64,000 nt of DNA. Origin: Anseranas semipalmata (lineage: Eukaryota; Chordata; Aves; Anseriformes; Anseranatidae). The notes under the pieces were generated by a model. That model was not told the DNA's origin, did no database searches, and saw only the letters and a list, made by a program, of their open reading frames with translations. Numbering within the stretch: position 1 is the first letter of the stretch; the number at the start of each line of letters is the position of its first letter. Both the position numbers and the translations under genes were made by a program. The stretch spans positions 124,679 to 188,678 of the forward strand of contig VXAA01005221.1 in NCBI GenBank assembly GCA_013399115.1. Reading direction: 5' to 3'. Shown piece after piece: positions 49,901 to 62,620 of the stretch.

Positions 49901-51489
49901 CGCTGAGGTTTTCATGAACCCAAGGCTGGGGCTGGCACAATGCCTCCTTCTTAGGCCCAGGCTCCCTGCACCCCTGAGACCATGGGAAGGCTGGACAGAT
50001 TTCCAGCTGCCCATGTGCCCCCTTGAGAGGCTTGCATGTGCCCAGGGAGCCAGCAGGCAGGGAATTACCATCTTTGCTTATGCCACTGAAGGTTTCCCTG
50101 GGTGTGCACAACCGTGGTGCACTTGGGCTCCTTTCCCATTGCACCCTGGGGTGGTGTGAGTAACAGGAGGAAGCAAATCCTTGCCTTGCTCTCAGTTCCC
50201 GCTCTATGTGCAAGTGGTGATTGCTTATCCCTGTTGGTACATGTCCTCTCCTGAAAGGGAGATGACAATAAATACGTTACTTCATGAAGGCATTTCCATT
50301 GCATTTTGATTATGTGCAGCTTCAGCAAGTGGCATGAGTTACTTTACTTTTAATGACTTTATATAATTCACTTTGCAGAACTGAGAAGGCTACTGAGAGC
50401 AGGAGGGCAATTACAGATCAGACCTTTTGGGTCTTCTGTGCTAGAGAGTCTTTGATATATTAAAAACCAAAGATATCTTTTTTCCCCAAATCCTTTTGGT
50501 TAAACATTCCTTGCCATATCCCCAAACATTTTTCTCATTTAACAGTCAGAAAATTTATATCTCCTGCCAACTCAAATTTTGGAGGTCAAATTCACCTTTG
50601 GCTGAATTACTACTTCTCCTCAAGGTGCTCAGATGTGACCACATTATTTTGACATGGCTGTGGGGGGTGGTGCTCTCTGAGTGCTGCCTTTGTCCTGACT
50701 CTGATCCTTGAAATGGGACTTGAAATTTGTTGTCAATTAGAGAATTTGGTTTAGGGCTGGAAAAAATGTAAAGTTTTATAACAACAGAGGTAGTCAATGA
50801 CATTAACCTCCTCTGATGCCTCTGGATTAATGAAAAGAAGCCAGAGATAAGGAAAATAAAGTTGAGGCTTCAATGGTGTGATTATCTGATGCAATCAAAT
50901 TGTGATCTGAGATGACCACAGTAATAAATCGTAAACCAACAAGTAATATTATTTTCATTGCCTGTTTTAAACATGAGTTTGTCTTAAACTCCTATTATTT
51001 TAACAGCATTTGATTGAGAAGGATCTTCCTGAAAGTTCAGTTGCAGGTGCTTGTAACATGTCTGGCCTGCACAAATGTCTTCTCTAAGACTGAGCCTCAG
51101 AAGGGTTTCCCATAATTGTGCTCCCGATGCTCAGTAGTGCTCAAGGACTGTTTCCTTGTGGAAATACACGAGTTGCAGCATCTCCATAGGAGCAAGGACT
51201 AATTTCAGCTCTACTTCTACCTATCCCAGTATGCTGACTGCTGTGCAATTCACAGGGGCAGGTTACCATTAACCTGATTTAGACAGGTGGTTAGTTCTTC
51301 TCTCTTTCTCTGTCTCCCATTTTTACTGACAGAACCTCACGTCCAATCTTCTCTTCTTGCTATTGCATAGATTGAGGAAGTGATTCTTATTAATACTAAC
51401 AAGGGGTTACTGCAAAGAAAAACATGCAGTGCTGCAGTGAGGAAGGGAAAAATCTGTCCTGTTTCTGCTGCTTTAAGACAAATAGTGAT

Positions 51490-51724
51490 AGGTATATACT
51501 GCATCAAGAAAGATTCAAGATAGACATTAGGAGTAAAAAAACAGTTTGTAAGAGCAAGGACAGGGAAGTGCTGGAAAAGATTGCCTCATGAGATGGTGGA
51601 ACCTGTGGAAGACCGTGAAAATGGGGTAGACAAAGACTGTCAGGACTGATATGGACAGTAGTGGTCCTGCCCAGCTGGGGGCAAAGGGGAGGGATTTGTA
51701 ACCTTTCCAGGTCCCCCCCACAGA
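51490..51724 (+). mobile_element. Very diverged CR1-like fragment
   Basis: The plus strand reads GATTCAAGATAGACATTAGG, then a block where CR1 has its GTGGTGAGGCACTGGAACAG-type segment (here GGGAAGTGCTGGAAAAGATT), then GCCTCATGAGATGGTGGAACC and a weak 3' UTR-like end (CTTTCCAGGTCCCCCCCACA). The order and spacing match the end of CR1 ORF2 and the 3' UTR, but the similarity is low and no octamer tail remains. An old CR1 is the best explanation; chance resemblance of part of it cannot be excluded. Confidence 0.5.
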
Positions 51725-54700
51725 GGAATTACTTTGCCACACAGTTTGGTTTTAGGTAGATAAGCTGCCATTACTTCTACCTGAACTTTGATACCTTTAT
51801 GTTACTGAGATCAGGCCTGGCACTCATGGACACCCAGGTGGATGTCAACTAACATCTCCTCTCCTTTCCTGTCCCTTTACACAGCTGGTGCAGTGCTATA
51901 GCAGCAGGTTGTAAATGGAAGCTTGGTAAACCATACTTTCTCCCCTCTACAGCAGAGTGTTGTAGCATGCAGCATAAAAGCAAGAGGAACTGGACTTTAA
52001 GTAGGAGGCAGGAAGAATCAGTGGTTAGGAAACTAGCCTGCACTATGTATAACCTTAGTTAAATTACTGTGCTCTTTCAAACATAATGCTTTGCAAACTC
52101 TCTCTCTTGCCCTTATAAACTGTCATACTTGGTGTTTCTGCAGTTCATAGTACGATAATGCTCTGAGGTCTTAGTGTACTGCTGTAGCAAGCTAGAGTGA
52201 AAGGAAGCATCCATGGAAATATTACCTCCAACTATAATAAGAAACCTCAGAGCGTGAAGAGCTGCTCCCTCTCTTTTTGTGTTTGCTCAGCTAGGTAGTG
52301 GCTTTTAGCATGTATATCAAACTAAGCAAACAAAAAGCACGCAGTAAGTGTGGTCTACACGTGATATAGTTTCTTCCTGTGTTTTCAGGTTAGAACATTA
52401 ACTGCATACAGCCAGGAAGAGGTATGAGTACACAGACAGGGAAAACTACCACTGAATTATTATATAAGCCTAGAGTCTCTACATTTTTTTCAAAGAGACT
52501 TTTAAGACACTGCATCAATACAAGTGACAGCATACATCCAGGATGGAAGAGGGGCTTCATATATATCATTTAGCAATAGTGTATTATGGGTATAATATTT
52601 GCAACAGCTGTTAGGAGCTCTGAAGCTACACTACATTTATGGAATTTTCCATTGAGCTCTAAATATTCAGGTCACATACACAGTTAAATTTCCAGCAGTG
52701 GCAGTACAGATAAAAGCACTCCAACCGTATGCCATAATTGTGCTCTATTTAGAGAGTGCAGCAACTCAGGCATTTTCACAGCAGTCGTCTTAGATACGGT
52801 ATACATTCTGTTTTATAAATGCCAATTCATTAGCGCATGTAACACATTGCATGCTGCTCTTAAAAAAAAGAGGGAGAATGCTGTGTTTCAGTGAGGAAGA
52901 AACATACAGAAATAACCTATTAGAAGAAGGGAAAGAAAAATGGAGAGAAAAATGCTAAATTCAGCTTCATCTTTTAAACAAAGATCTTCTGTAGAATATC
53001 GAAGCCCATTTTGTAAGAGGATTCAAATAAGTGACAGTAATTTGAATATCCATCAACTAATATTAAAAAGGCTTAATTGATTAGAAATTGCCCCTTCTGG
53101 ATATTGAATTGCAATATATGAAATCTGTAACAGAAATTGTATGTCATGGACGGGACACGGTTTTATAATATGGTGAACAAGTATGTGTATTTTGCAAATT
53201 ATTGGTAGTGATGCTAATCTAGCTATAATTTCAGGCTGAAAGAATTACAACATTATTTTAATGTTTCATGCTGAAGGTATTTTACATTCAGCAAGTACTA
53301 AGCCAGCAAAATCTGACCAAAACCAGACACTAAAAATAAAGGAAAGATCATTCTATCACAGTAATGAATTCAAGTAAAACACAAAGAAGAAAACACTGGA
53401 GCTAAAAACATGTTTTAGTCCACCACTCTGAAGTGACAAGGAAGGCGTGTTCACCTGTTGTATTATCAGTTTTGAGACAACCAGCACGGCTATGTGAGAT
53501 CAGGTATTCATGAAAAGTAGGTCAGCACAGTCAATTAGATTGAGTTCCCAGTCTTGTTAGACTTATGAATAAAATATTTTGTACCTCTGTCTACAGCTGA
53601 ATGTGGTCCATCTTGAACAGCAAATATATTAACCAGATTTAAGATTTACTGTAATTGCAAAATCTGTCCCTGCCCAAAATGTGGATTAGTAAATTCTATT
53701 TGTAAGTCACCTTTTTGTGGCCTTTATTTTGTAAATTCAGTACATATTTCGGGAAGGTGATGAAATACATTGACCTTGCACCTTCTCTGGGCTAGAAGTT
53801 CAAAGGAAACAGAGAGGCCTTTTGCTTGCTCCTTCAGCCCTGTCCTTTCCTTTGTCCCATAGTATCTGGGTAATATGTCCCATCCAGAAGTATAGTCATG
53901 CCTCACTCAAGGAAACCTTAAGGAGGTCTGTGCTGAGGTGATACCTGGGATCAAGGTCATGGCTGGTTCATGCCCACAATCCTTGCTTGCTGGATATGTT
54001 TTCTGGAGCCAAGAAAACTAGTTATAAAGCAACTTTGATGGCTCTGGCAGGTCTAGTAGAGGAGATTTACAATGTTACTGCCCCGTTGGCCACCTTCTTC
54101 CTCTCTCACAGGAGTTTGCAGCCCCTTTGTCACAGCTGGGAGAAGGAAATGCCTGATTCACGTCCCCCCCTCCAGCTCACACCCAGGTATATGGGCCTGA
54201 ATTGCCAGCAAACATGTGAGCAGCAAAACCTTATCCCTTCATGTGAGGGATGGACAGATACACATTGCCCCTGACCTGCTTGGCTTTGGATCCAGTCAGC
54301 TGGGCAGAGAAATGGGAGGTAAGGTGCTAAGCTTGCCCAGCTTTGCTCAGTGGTAGCTGCAAGCCCTGGGCTGGGTCATGTCAGGACATAGGGCTTGCAG
54401 AAAGGGTCAGGGCTCTGTGAGGTTCCTGGAGGGACAGCGCGGCTGCTGCATGGTCTCCTTTCCACACCTCAGGCTGTTGACTGCTGTTGTTCAGGTTTCT
54501 CCTTTCTGCATACAACTGGCTCACCTGTGGAATGGGGTGGGAATATTATGTGGCACCTGAAATGGAACAGAGGCCAACTATTCAACAGCTCCTAGGATTC
54601 CTAACTCTTTTCTTCTCTGCCCTTGACATCCAGATTTACTGAATTGCCATCCACATCAGGAGGAGATGTTTCTGCTCAGTGATACCTACTTAAAGCATTG

Positions 54701-57022
54701 CTCTAATTAGAGCCAAGGAAGGGCAGGAGAAAGTGAACGGCAGAGAACCGAGTCCTCTTTCTGCAAGATACCAAAGTCTCACAAAGCAATTACAGTAACT
54801 TGCTTCTAGTTTCAAGGCACAGAGATGATTCTTGGTATCATAACCAGATTTTGACTGTTAAAGGGAAGTATCAATTTTCTTTCACACTGTGAGGAGCATG
54901 AAGCTTTTGTGGAATAGCACCCAACCTCTCTTGGAGGCTTTCTTCCAGCCAGCTGCCCTCAGAAGGCTCCAAAGCAAATATGAATTTCCAGATTCATTTA
55001 ACTGACTCAGGTTGTTAAAAGAGCAATACCTGAAAATCAAACAAAATCTTCAACTTAGGAAGTATCTGGACGGCAAATGTGATGTCAAAATGGCTTTCCA
55101 AAATTTCTATCCCCAAACCTTTGATACAAGTTTCTGATTCTTCTCAGTTATATGTCTGGATACACTGGGCCTAAATATCTTTGTTTTCATACATTGATTT
55201 GCGGTTTATATTAGAAATACCTAACCTGGCTGTCACAGTTATAGCGAAAAATTGCAGGCCTATAAAGAGGCAACCATAGAATAACAGCAAGACATATTTA
55301 ATAAAGTGCATGCAAGGCCTTATAACAGTGTGGCCCTAAACAAACAAACACAAAAAACAATTTTCTTCATCTGTCTCAAAAAAAATCGCAGATGCATTTG
55401 CATTTGCCAAGACATCCTGATTTATGAACGATAAATATGAAACAGGCATTAGAAGCTGCAAACATGGCTTGATCATCCATCAACCAGACAAACCTGATGG
55501 CCTGAGAAGGCTACTGATTGTATCAGGGTTTTGTTTGCCTACTTAGTTACATTTTTCTATGGACAGTCACTTCCATTTTCAATCACTTGTGCAGTTCGTC
55601 TTGCAGTTAATATAGGCAGAGATAGTTACTACAAAATCAGTGAAAGAAGCAACAAGGCAGCTCTCACTGACCCCTTTGATTTAATTTTGCTGTGTTCCTC
55701 TGTCTGCACACTGCAGCATAAAATAAAAAGATTTAAAGTTGAACAGTCTGAATACATTCTCGGTGCATGCAGGTCACCTGATCAGTTATCTGGCAGGCCC
55801 TAATACATAAGCTTCTAAGCTAATAAACCTTGGGACTGCATGGCTCAATTTCAGCATCCAAAGCTAATGTAAATAAATCATCAGCTATTTTTATTTAATT
55901 TTTAATTTTGACTCCCTTTTCCCCACAGAAGAAAATTAGCGAAAGGGTTTATCACAAAAGTACAGACAAAATTTCAAATAGTGGTGCCCTTTAAAAGGCT
56001 AAATAACTGCATGGAGCTAACCTTCATGTCCCTCTAAGCCAAGTCTCTCTTAACTTTCAAATCCAGTTAAATCTTATTATCATCTCATTTGGCAGAATTA
56101 ACATAGTAAAATGGACACTTTCCAAGTTTTTTTTTTTTTTGTACTGTTTCTATTCTGCCAACTCAATTACAAATTATTTTACAGAGCTTAATAATATATA
56201 ATGAATTAACATAAGCAAAAAGACCAAAGAAGATATTATTGACCACATTACAGTGTAAAGAGTTAAGTAGTCTTAGTACTTCTGGGAAAAGGACACTAGA
56301 CACCTGTATTTATGCTGTGATAGATTCATATCTACACAACATGTAAAAAATTAAACAACCAAGCTGACCTGAATCTATTGGAAATGAAGATTGTTTCATT
56401 ATCACATTGAAATACCAAAAGCTAATGATGCTAAACAGAAATCTCTTAGTTCTGTTGTGGATAATAAAACATTTAACCACTTTGCCTGTTCAGCCTGAAA
56501 TACCAAATGTTATAACTTCTTTATTTAGCACCAAGATAAAAATAACTTGGTTATTTACTGCTAATCACTGTTATTCTCAGCATGGCTTTTATTAGAATTG
56601 TTTTGGCCACACTGGGAGGGGTAACAGTTGTAAACTGTTGTGCTGGTAATGTGCTAGTGATCTGAGCTCAGAGCAAAGACATAAGTACAATTTGTATTTA
56701 TGTGTTGTCCAGGAACCTGTTTACATCAAAAATATTGCTACCAAACACAAGGATGTGAAGAATGCTCTGATTACTTGTGTGATGGTAATAGGTTTTCTGT
56801 GGATTTTTTTAAATCTAGGACGTGACAGTTATGAACAACTATTTGAAAACTATCAATAGACTTACTTCTTCAGATTGGGACATGGACATTACAAGTTGAG
56901 CTATAATTGGAGCACAAACAACAATCTGAAAAGCTTTATTTGCAAAAGATGAAGAGGTGCTTTTAATACTAATAATAGAGAATTCCGGATCTATTTACTT
57001 AAATATTCATTAAAATTAAAAT
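51725..57022. other. Non-coding interval, possible conserved non-coding blocks
   Basis: About 5.3 kb with no recognised gene or interspersed repeat. A T14 run is at 56127-56140. The sub-stretches 52640-53350 and 55420-55960 are complex, AT-rich and full of TAAT/ATTA, ATTTGAAT and similar motifs, with few CpGs and no low complexity, which is how vertebrate conserved non-coding elements often read. GC-richer patches at 53990-54270 and 54360-54560 have short frames without a recognisable product. Confidence 0.55.
56127..56140 (+). repeat. Poly(T) run, 14 nt
   Basis: An uninterrupted T homopolymer. Confidence 0.9.
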
Positions 57023-58095
57023 ATAGAATCATAGAATCATTTAGGTTAGAAAAGACCTCTAAGATCATCCAGTCCAACCTTTAACCTAGCACTGCAAAGT
57101 CTACCACTAAACCATGTCCCTAAGCACCACATCTACACATCTTTTGAATGTCTCCGGGGATGGTGACTCAATCACTTCCCTGGGCAGCCTGTTCCAATAC
57201 TTCACAACCCTTTCATCGAAGAATTTTTTCCTAATATACAACCTAAACCTCCCCTGGCACAACTTGAGGCCATTTCCTCTTGTTCTATTGCTTGTTGCCT
57301 GGAAGAATAGACCGACCTCCACCGCGCTATAATGTCCTTTGAGGTAGTTGTAGAGAGTGATAAGGTCACCCCTGAGCCTCCCCTTCTCCAGGCTAAACAA
57401 CCCCAGCTCCCTCAGCCGCTCCTCGTAGGACTTGTTCTCCAGACCCCTCACCAGCTTCGTTGCCCTTCTCTGGACATGCTCCAGCACCTCGCTGTCCTTC
57501 CTGTAGTGAGGGGCCCAAAACTGAACACAGGACTCGAGGCGCGGCCTCACCAGAGCCGAGTACAGGGAGACAATCACTTCCCTAGTCCTGCTGGCCACAC
57601 TGTTCCTGATACAAGCCAGGATGCTGTTGGCCTTCTTAGCCACCTGAGCACACTGCTGGCTCATATTCAGCCAGCTATCGACCCATACCTCCAGGTCCCT
57701 TTCCACCAGGCAGCTTTCCAGCCACTCATCCCCCAGCCTGTAGCTCTGCTTGGGGTTGTTTTGCCCCAGGTGCAGGACCTGGCACTTGGCCTTGTTGAAC
57801 TTCATACAGTTGGCCTTGGCCCATCGGTCCAGCCTGTTCAGATCCTTCTGTAGAGCCTTCCTGACCTCAAGCAGTTGAACATTCCTGCCTAACTTGGTGT
57901 CATCTGCAAACTTACTGAGGGTGCACTCAATCCCCTCGTCCAGATCATGGATAAAGATATTGAAGAGAACTTGCCCCAGCACTGAGCTCTGGGGGACACT
58001 GCTTGTGACTGGCCTCCAACTGGATTTAACTCCATTTACCACAGCTCTTTGAGCCCATCCACCCAGCCAGTTTTTTACCTAACAAAGCATACACC
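57023..58095 (-). mobile_element. CR1 LINE, 5'-truncated, best-preserved copy
   Basis: About 1.07 kb on the minus strand. The plus-strand start carries the reversed octamer tail (ATAGAATCATAGAATCATTT) and the 3' UTR block AGATCATCCAGTCCAACC. The other end, AGCCAGTTTTTTACC followed by CAAAGCATACACCC, is the part of ORF2 just before the reverse-transcriptase palm. Full-length avian CR1 is about 4.5 kb, so this is a typical 5'-truncated insertion. No target-site duplication is evident, as is usual for CR1. The long intact frame inside it (57107-58042) suggests it is younger than the other copies in the window. Confidence 0.97.
57107..58042 (-). pseudogene. CR1 ORF2 C-terminal part (reverse transcriptase), still open
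   Basis: There are 311 open codons on the minus strand, ending at the natural CR1 ORF2 terminus Asp-Met-Val-stop. The first codon is GTG and not a true start; the frame continues about a dozen codons further upstream to an in-frame TAG, so there is no initiation context. The order of blocks is: the VPQ-S-VLG motif (residues 16-23), where the usual Gly is Ser; the catalytic tetrad FADD at residues 45-48; the [11 protein letters not shown] region near residue 163; and the C-terminal [11 protein letters not shown] and [12 protein letters not shown] blocks. The endonuclease domain, ORF1 and most of the reverse transcriptase are absent, so it is a dead fragment. The antisense frame at 57332-57853 is a shadow of it. 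Confidence 0.95.
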
Positions 58096-61000
58096 CTTCA
58101 TATATCGCACATGAGTTAAGACTAAGGGATGTATGTTGTAAAAGGAGACAGTAAATCATGGCACTGAATGCAGAAGAAAGTTTTATTGATAAAATTGGCC
58201 TTGAGATTTCATGCTCTTTACCACAAAAAAAAAAAAAAGTAAAAAAATAAAATAAAAAGATAATATTTCACTAGGCAGCTAGTGGTGTTTCTGGCCTACT
58301 TGTTCTTACCCAGTGAGCTCGTGAGGAAGCTCCATCTCTTCTAGAGACAAGCTATGTTTGATCAGCAGAGTTAAGCTGAACTTCCAGTTTCCCACTGAGG
58401 TGTCTTCAGTTCCTTCCTGCGCTCTGGCACTACTTATGAGAGAAACTAAATGGGTCTGTGGTTTCCATTGAGTCAGTCCTGCAATCCTTAAATTAATAAC
58501 TTTTATTACTTACTGATAGGTAGACTTGTGGGAGGACTGTCAGGACAAATTGTTATGTCCTGTGGAGTGGTAATGGTCTGGGATGGTGACCAAGCATGCT
58601 GAGGAAACACAGCCTAAGTGGATCTATGTCTGCGTATTTCCAATGTGGTTCACAAACCCTGGCATGGGCCTCTATGATGTAGCAGTCACTTTGCTGAATA
58701 AGGCATGCATCTGGTACTTTCATTATCTTTCCTTCTACCCAAAGACATAAAGGAAATGAAAATCCAGGAAATTATTTAGATTTTTTTTTCTCCTGTCATT
58801 GGAATTTTAGTATAGACTCAAGCAGTGATGTAAGACCAAATTGAAGGAGAAAAACGACAGCCTGACAGGTCAAGCCCAGAGCTGTCCTCAGAGCTGAAAA
58901 TGTTTCTGAAATAGGAAATCCCTGTTCTGATCTTATCTTATCTCAGCCACCAGCTCCCTCTCAATCAAAAGCCATCCCTTGCCTGTATGCCCTTCTCCTG
59001 GAACAGGGCTAATATTCATCTATGTCATGGACAAGCTCAGAAGCTGTTATCAGTTAAAGACCACAAGACATCAGCATGTGCCCAGGCTGTACATTGCTGG
59101 GAGTGAGCTGGTTTGGGTACCAACCTCCTACACCTGGCTCTGCTGGGTCCCCAAACGAAGTGCTGAGACATCTTCCAGATCTGTGCCAGGTGATTAAACA
59201 CAAGAATGATGAGAGGTGCATATACACTGATGAACATGTTTGGACTCTTGGTGCACTTGGCTCTTGCACTTGCACTTGGTCCAATCCTGCACCCAAAAAA
59301 ACCAACTTATTTTTAATTAACTCAGGGGTTTGTGGTCTTTTACAAGAGCGGTTGCTGAATTGAAGTTCTGATCGTTTTCTTTCTCGATAAAGGTTTAGCA
59401 GAAGTAGTCTAGAAAATAAGACTGGTAACTAACCACTAATTCTTCTGGTTATTTCTTTGTGGCTTGCTTCTCATTCTAATTCATGCAATAAGTTAATTAG
59501 TATGGCTGGTCATGACTCTTTTGTGTATATATTTTGCATGCTCACCCCTACTTCTCTCACTTATTTATTTTGATTGATCACAGCATGTATACATGTTTTT
59601 TAGCAGATTTAACCACTAAGTGTAAAGTGCCAATGGGAAGAGAAGTATCTCTCAGTTTTCTCAATATTTAACTAAAAACATTCGAAATAGCAATAAAACA
59701 CACTTGGTACAAAAACAGAAAAGAGCAAGGCTCAGCAAGCTAGAAGCTCTGTCTGCAGTCTGGATTGAGTGAGATCAAGATTTTCACACACTGTACTAGA
59801 GCCTGAACCAAAAATTGGCTGTTCTGTTACATAAGTTTATCTTATAAACTGGTATTTTGCTTATTCTAAGCAAATTATAGGTCTTCCAAATAGAAGTTTT
59901 TAACTACCACAACTTAGAAATATGTTAAATGAGACAATCTTGAGTGCACACCACAAAAACTGCTATCAAGAGTTATTTTACAGTCTTACCACTTCTGAAG
60001 CATATTTTCTTCACAGTTGCCTTGATTCTTCAGGTCCAGCTGATATCTACAGAACAAACTAAAGCCCATGCCAAAGGTCAATAGCAGAAGGCCCAACTGC
60101 TAAATTAATATTTCTGTCTCTGGGTCTTTTCAAACAATTTGAGGTCAAATGACCTTTCTGTCTGGAGCATATATAGCCAGCTACTTGCTATGTGGATATT
60201 AGGGATCTCCTGCTCAATGGAAATGCTTAAATACAGCGTATTTGCACAGGGAGATGCTTGAGTGTCTTCCATGGAACCAGCCCAGATAGGGCATGGTGGG
60301 CACTGCCCAGCAGCAGCTTGGCCAGAGCCATGATATGTCCCTGCAAGTTGGTGCCCCACAACATGGACTGTGAGGGGTCACTGCTGTGGGCAGCCCTGGG
60401 TGCAGGGAATCACCCTGACTTGTGGACATGCACACCCTGTGCTGAATCATCTGGTGTTTGGGTGTCTCAGACCTGAACGTCCTTGTGAGTCACATCAGCT
60501 GCCTGGAATAGAAAGGATGAGGAACTGGTAAGAGTTCACTGATAAGTCCATGGGGTGGAGAAGTGGGAGCTGGCCTCACATACAGCCACTGAGCTTCTGC
60601 AGGATCTTTATCAGAGTCTGTGGCACATAAAAACATCCAAATTGCTTCCAGATCCAAGCCAGATCTGGAGGCAAGTCAGGTACTTTTGTGTGGTGCTGCA
60701 TTTATAGGAGCAATTCAGCCAGTTCATCATGGTGCTGCATCTGCATCAGCAGGTGATGACCTGTCAGGCTCTTCACTGCTTTTGCAGCAGGTCACTCCCT
60801 TCTTGGCCATCAGCTGCCCACAGCTGCCAGTGAGTTTACTGTAAGCCCCTCTTCCATCTGGATGCCTCTTGTAATGGTTACTTTCCAAATAGAAAGATAC
60901 AAACATGCTAGTGTGATGTATCAAGCATAAAAGAGAGCTACCTGAAAGAAATTACACAGTCACTGCCACCTCTACTATTTTCAGCATTATAAAACACAGT

Positions 61001-62339
61001 CAATTTTATCAGCATCATAAAAATATCATATCATAAAAATTTTGCATTACCAAAAAATGCAACATAAGATCACAATTCTGTTTTAAAGAGAAGTGTTATG
61101 TTCATTTTACTGTGGAGAGGGGGGTTCTGTGTTAATGATATGGGTGAATATTTTTTAACATATCTAAGGTATAGTTAAACTGTGGAACTCGTAATAGGAA
61201 GTCACAGAAACTACAAATATAAATGACTTACTAATGACAAATTTCTGACTAAGAGTCTCATCAGTGTCTGTTAAGTATCCTGATCCAAATGTAAACTCCA
61301 GCTCAGCATGTTTCTAAACTTGAAACTACTCGTGAGGGAGGTGTTATCATGAAAGAAACATTGTGTAATTGCTTTGTTTTTAATAAGCATTTCTTAAGCT
61401 GTCATCTCTGATACCAGATACCAGAATAGATGGAGTCTCACTCTGAGTAAGATTTTAAATATTTGACCTTTGTCTCATGTATTAACTTTCCTCTTTCCAA
61501 AGGGAGATCTTGTCATATAACACATACTTGTTAGCGATGTTCAGTATGTTCTTCCAGGTGATGCCAAGCAGGATTTGCTGAAGAGATACTTTGCCCATGC
61601 CACACATTCAAAGGGATTTAGTGAGATGTCTGTGGGAACTGAGTTTGGTTAGCATCACTCAAAAGCTTGGTCACTGCTGCTGGTTTTTTCTCTCATGTGC
61701 CCAGGAAAAAGACTAAGCTCATGCCAGCTGAGATCACTACCCTTCAGAAAGTGATGCCTGAAACCTTATTGTGCAATGCAGAAATACAAAATCCACATCA
61801 CTTCTGGAAAGGCATGGCTGGGATTTGAGGACATCTTGCGGAGGTTAGTACAAGACAATGGAAAATGCACTTCAATTTCTAAATCTATAGCATGCTCTTA
61901 AATGGAAAATGAGACTGCAATGACAAAGTCTTGGAGAAGGGCTATTTCTGCACCATCTTTGGGAGGCCAAGGGGGTCTTTAGCCCCTGATGCATTTGTTA
62001 GGCATGACAAAGGAGTAGGTGACACACTCTGGCATGTGAACTGTATTTTTTATGTGCTGCTTTAAAGAAACTGAGGGCGGTATATGTATTGAAAGAGGAA
62101 TTAATCAGTGTTTGTAAGCATAGAAATAGATTTCTGCTAGCTATTTCTAATAAACCTATAACAGTTTCAGCAGATTTGTATTTTTATTCATAAACAATAT
62201 AAGGGAAACTGATTTGACAAAGCTTTCAATTTGGTTTGGTCATTCATGGTTGTATGGCTCAACCACTTATCTAGCAGATAGTTACAATAGACACCACACT
62301 GACGGGGAAATGCCCAACACTGTCCCTGGAAAGGAAGCA
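58096..62339. other. Non-coding interval
   Basis: About 4.2 kb with no recognised gene. An A-rich tract lies at 58225-58259. The patches at 59050-59200 and 60250-60480 are GC-richer with frames open on both strands but no recognisable product. The remainder is AT-rich unique sequence. Confidence 0.6.
58225..58259 (+). repeat. A-rich tract (poly(A) with G and T interruptions)
   Basis: Fourteen A, then GT, then AAAAAAATAAAATAAAAAG-type text. It lies 130 bp beyond the CR1 truncation point and is unrelated to it. Confidence 0.9.
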
Positions 62340-62620
62340 CTCCTGCAGCAACCCAGCCTGGGGAGGGACAGGCCGGGGAGCAGCTCTGTGGGGCCCTGGT
62401 GGGCAGCTGAGCACAGGCCAGCTGTGTGCCCTGGCAGCAAGGACAGCCAGCAGCCTCCTGGGCTGTACAAACTGGGGCACAACCAGCAGATCAACATGAC
62501 TTCTTAGATCACATCCAGAATACTGGATCCAGTTCTCCCCGGCTCTGACCCAGTACAAGAAGGATTTCAACAAACTGGAGTGAGTTCATTGGACAAATCC
62601 GAAACTGGCTGTGGGCTCTT
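62340..62620 (+). mobile_element. Degraded CR1 LINE ORF2 fragment
   Basis: Plus-strand blocks appear in CR1 order: GGGGAGCAGCTCTGTGGG, then CCTGGTGGGCAGCTGAGCAC (the GVLVD-K-NMSQQ equivalent), CAGCTGTGTGCCCTGGCAGC, CAGCAGCCTCCTGGGCTGTA (the N-ILGCI equivalent) and CTGGATCCAGTTCTCCCC (the VQFWAP equivalent), then CAGTACAAGAAGGATTTCAA. Several gaps and stops break the frame, and no 3' UTR or tail is present. The fragment covers the stretch between the reverse-transcriptase palm and the ORF2 C-terminus. It is old, and the boundaries are approximate. Confidence 0.75.

Larger units (their letters stand above)
41364..51489. other. Non-coding interval with many homopolymers
   Basis: About 10 kb with no recognised gene. 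It includes T runs at 41442-41467, 45160-45175 and 46520-46535, a T-rich tract at 46331-46374, a 19-A run at 46948-46966 and a small minisatellite at 41959-42015. Frames such as 44752-45123 (minus, 123 codons) and 47841-48197 (plus, 118 codons) are open but have no recognisable domain. The patch at 48400-48680 is GC-richer with some CpG. An 8-bp inverted repeat with a 4-nt loop (ACACATAT / ATATGTGT) lies at 44692-44711. Confidence 0.6.

Noticed and set aside
57332..57853. 173-codon plus-strand open frame
   Set aside because: It lies antisense to the CR1 ORF2 frame at 57107-58042. Its Pro/Leu/Gln-rich product is the mirror of that coding sequence, not a separate gene.
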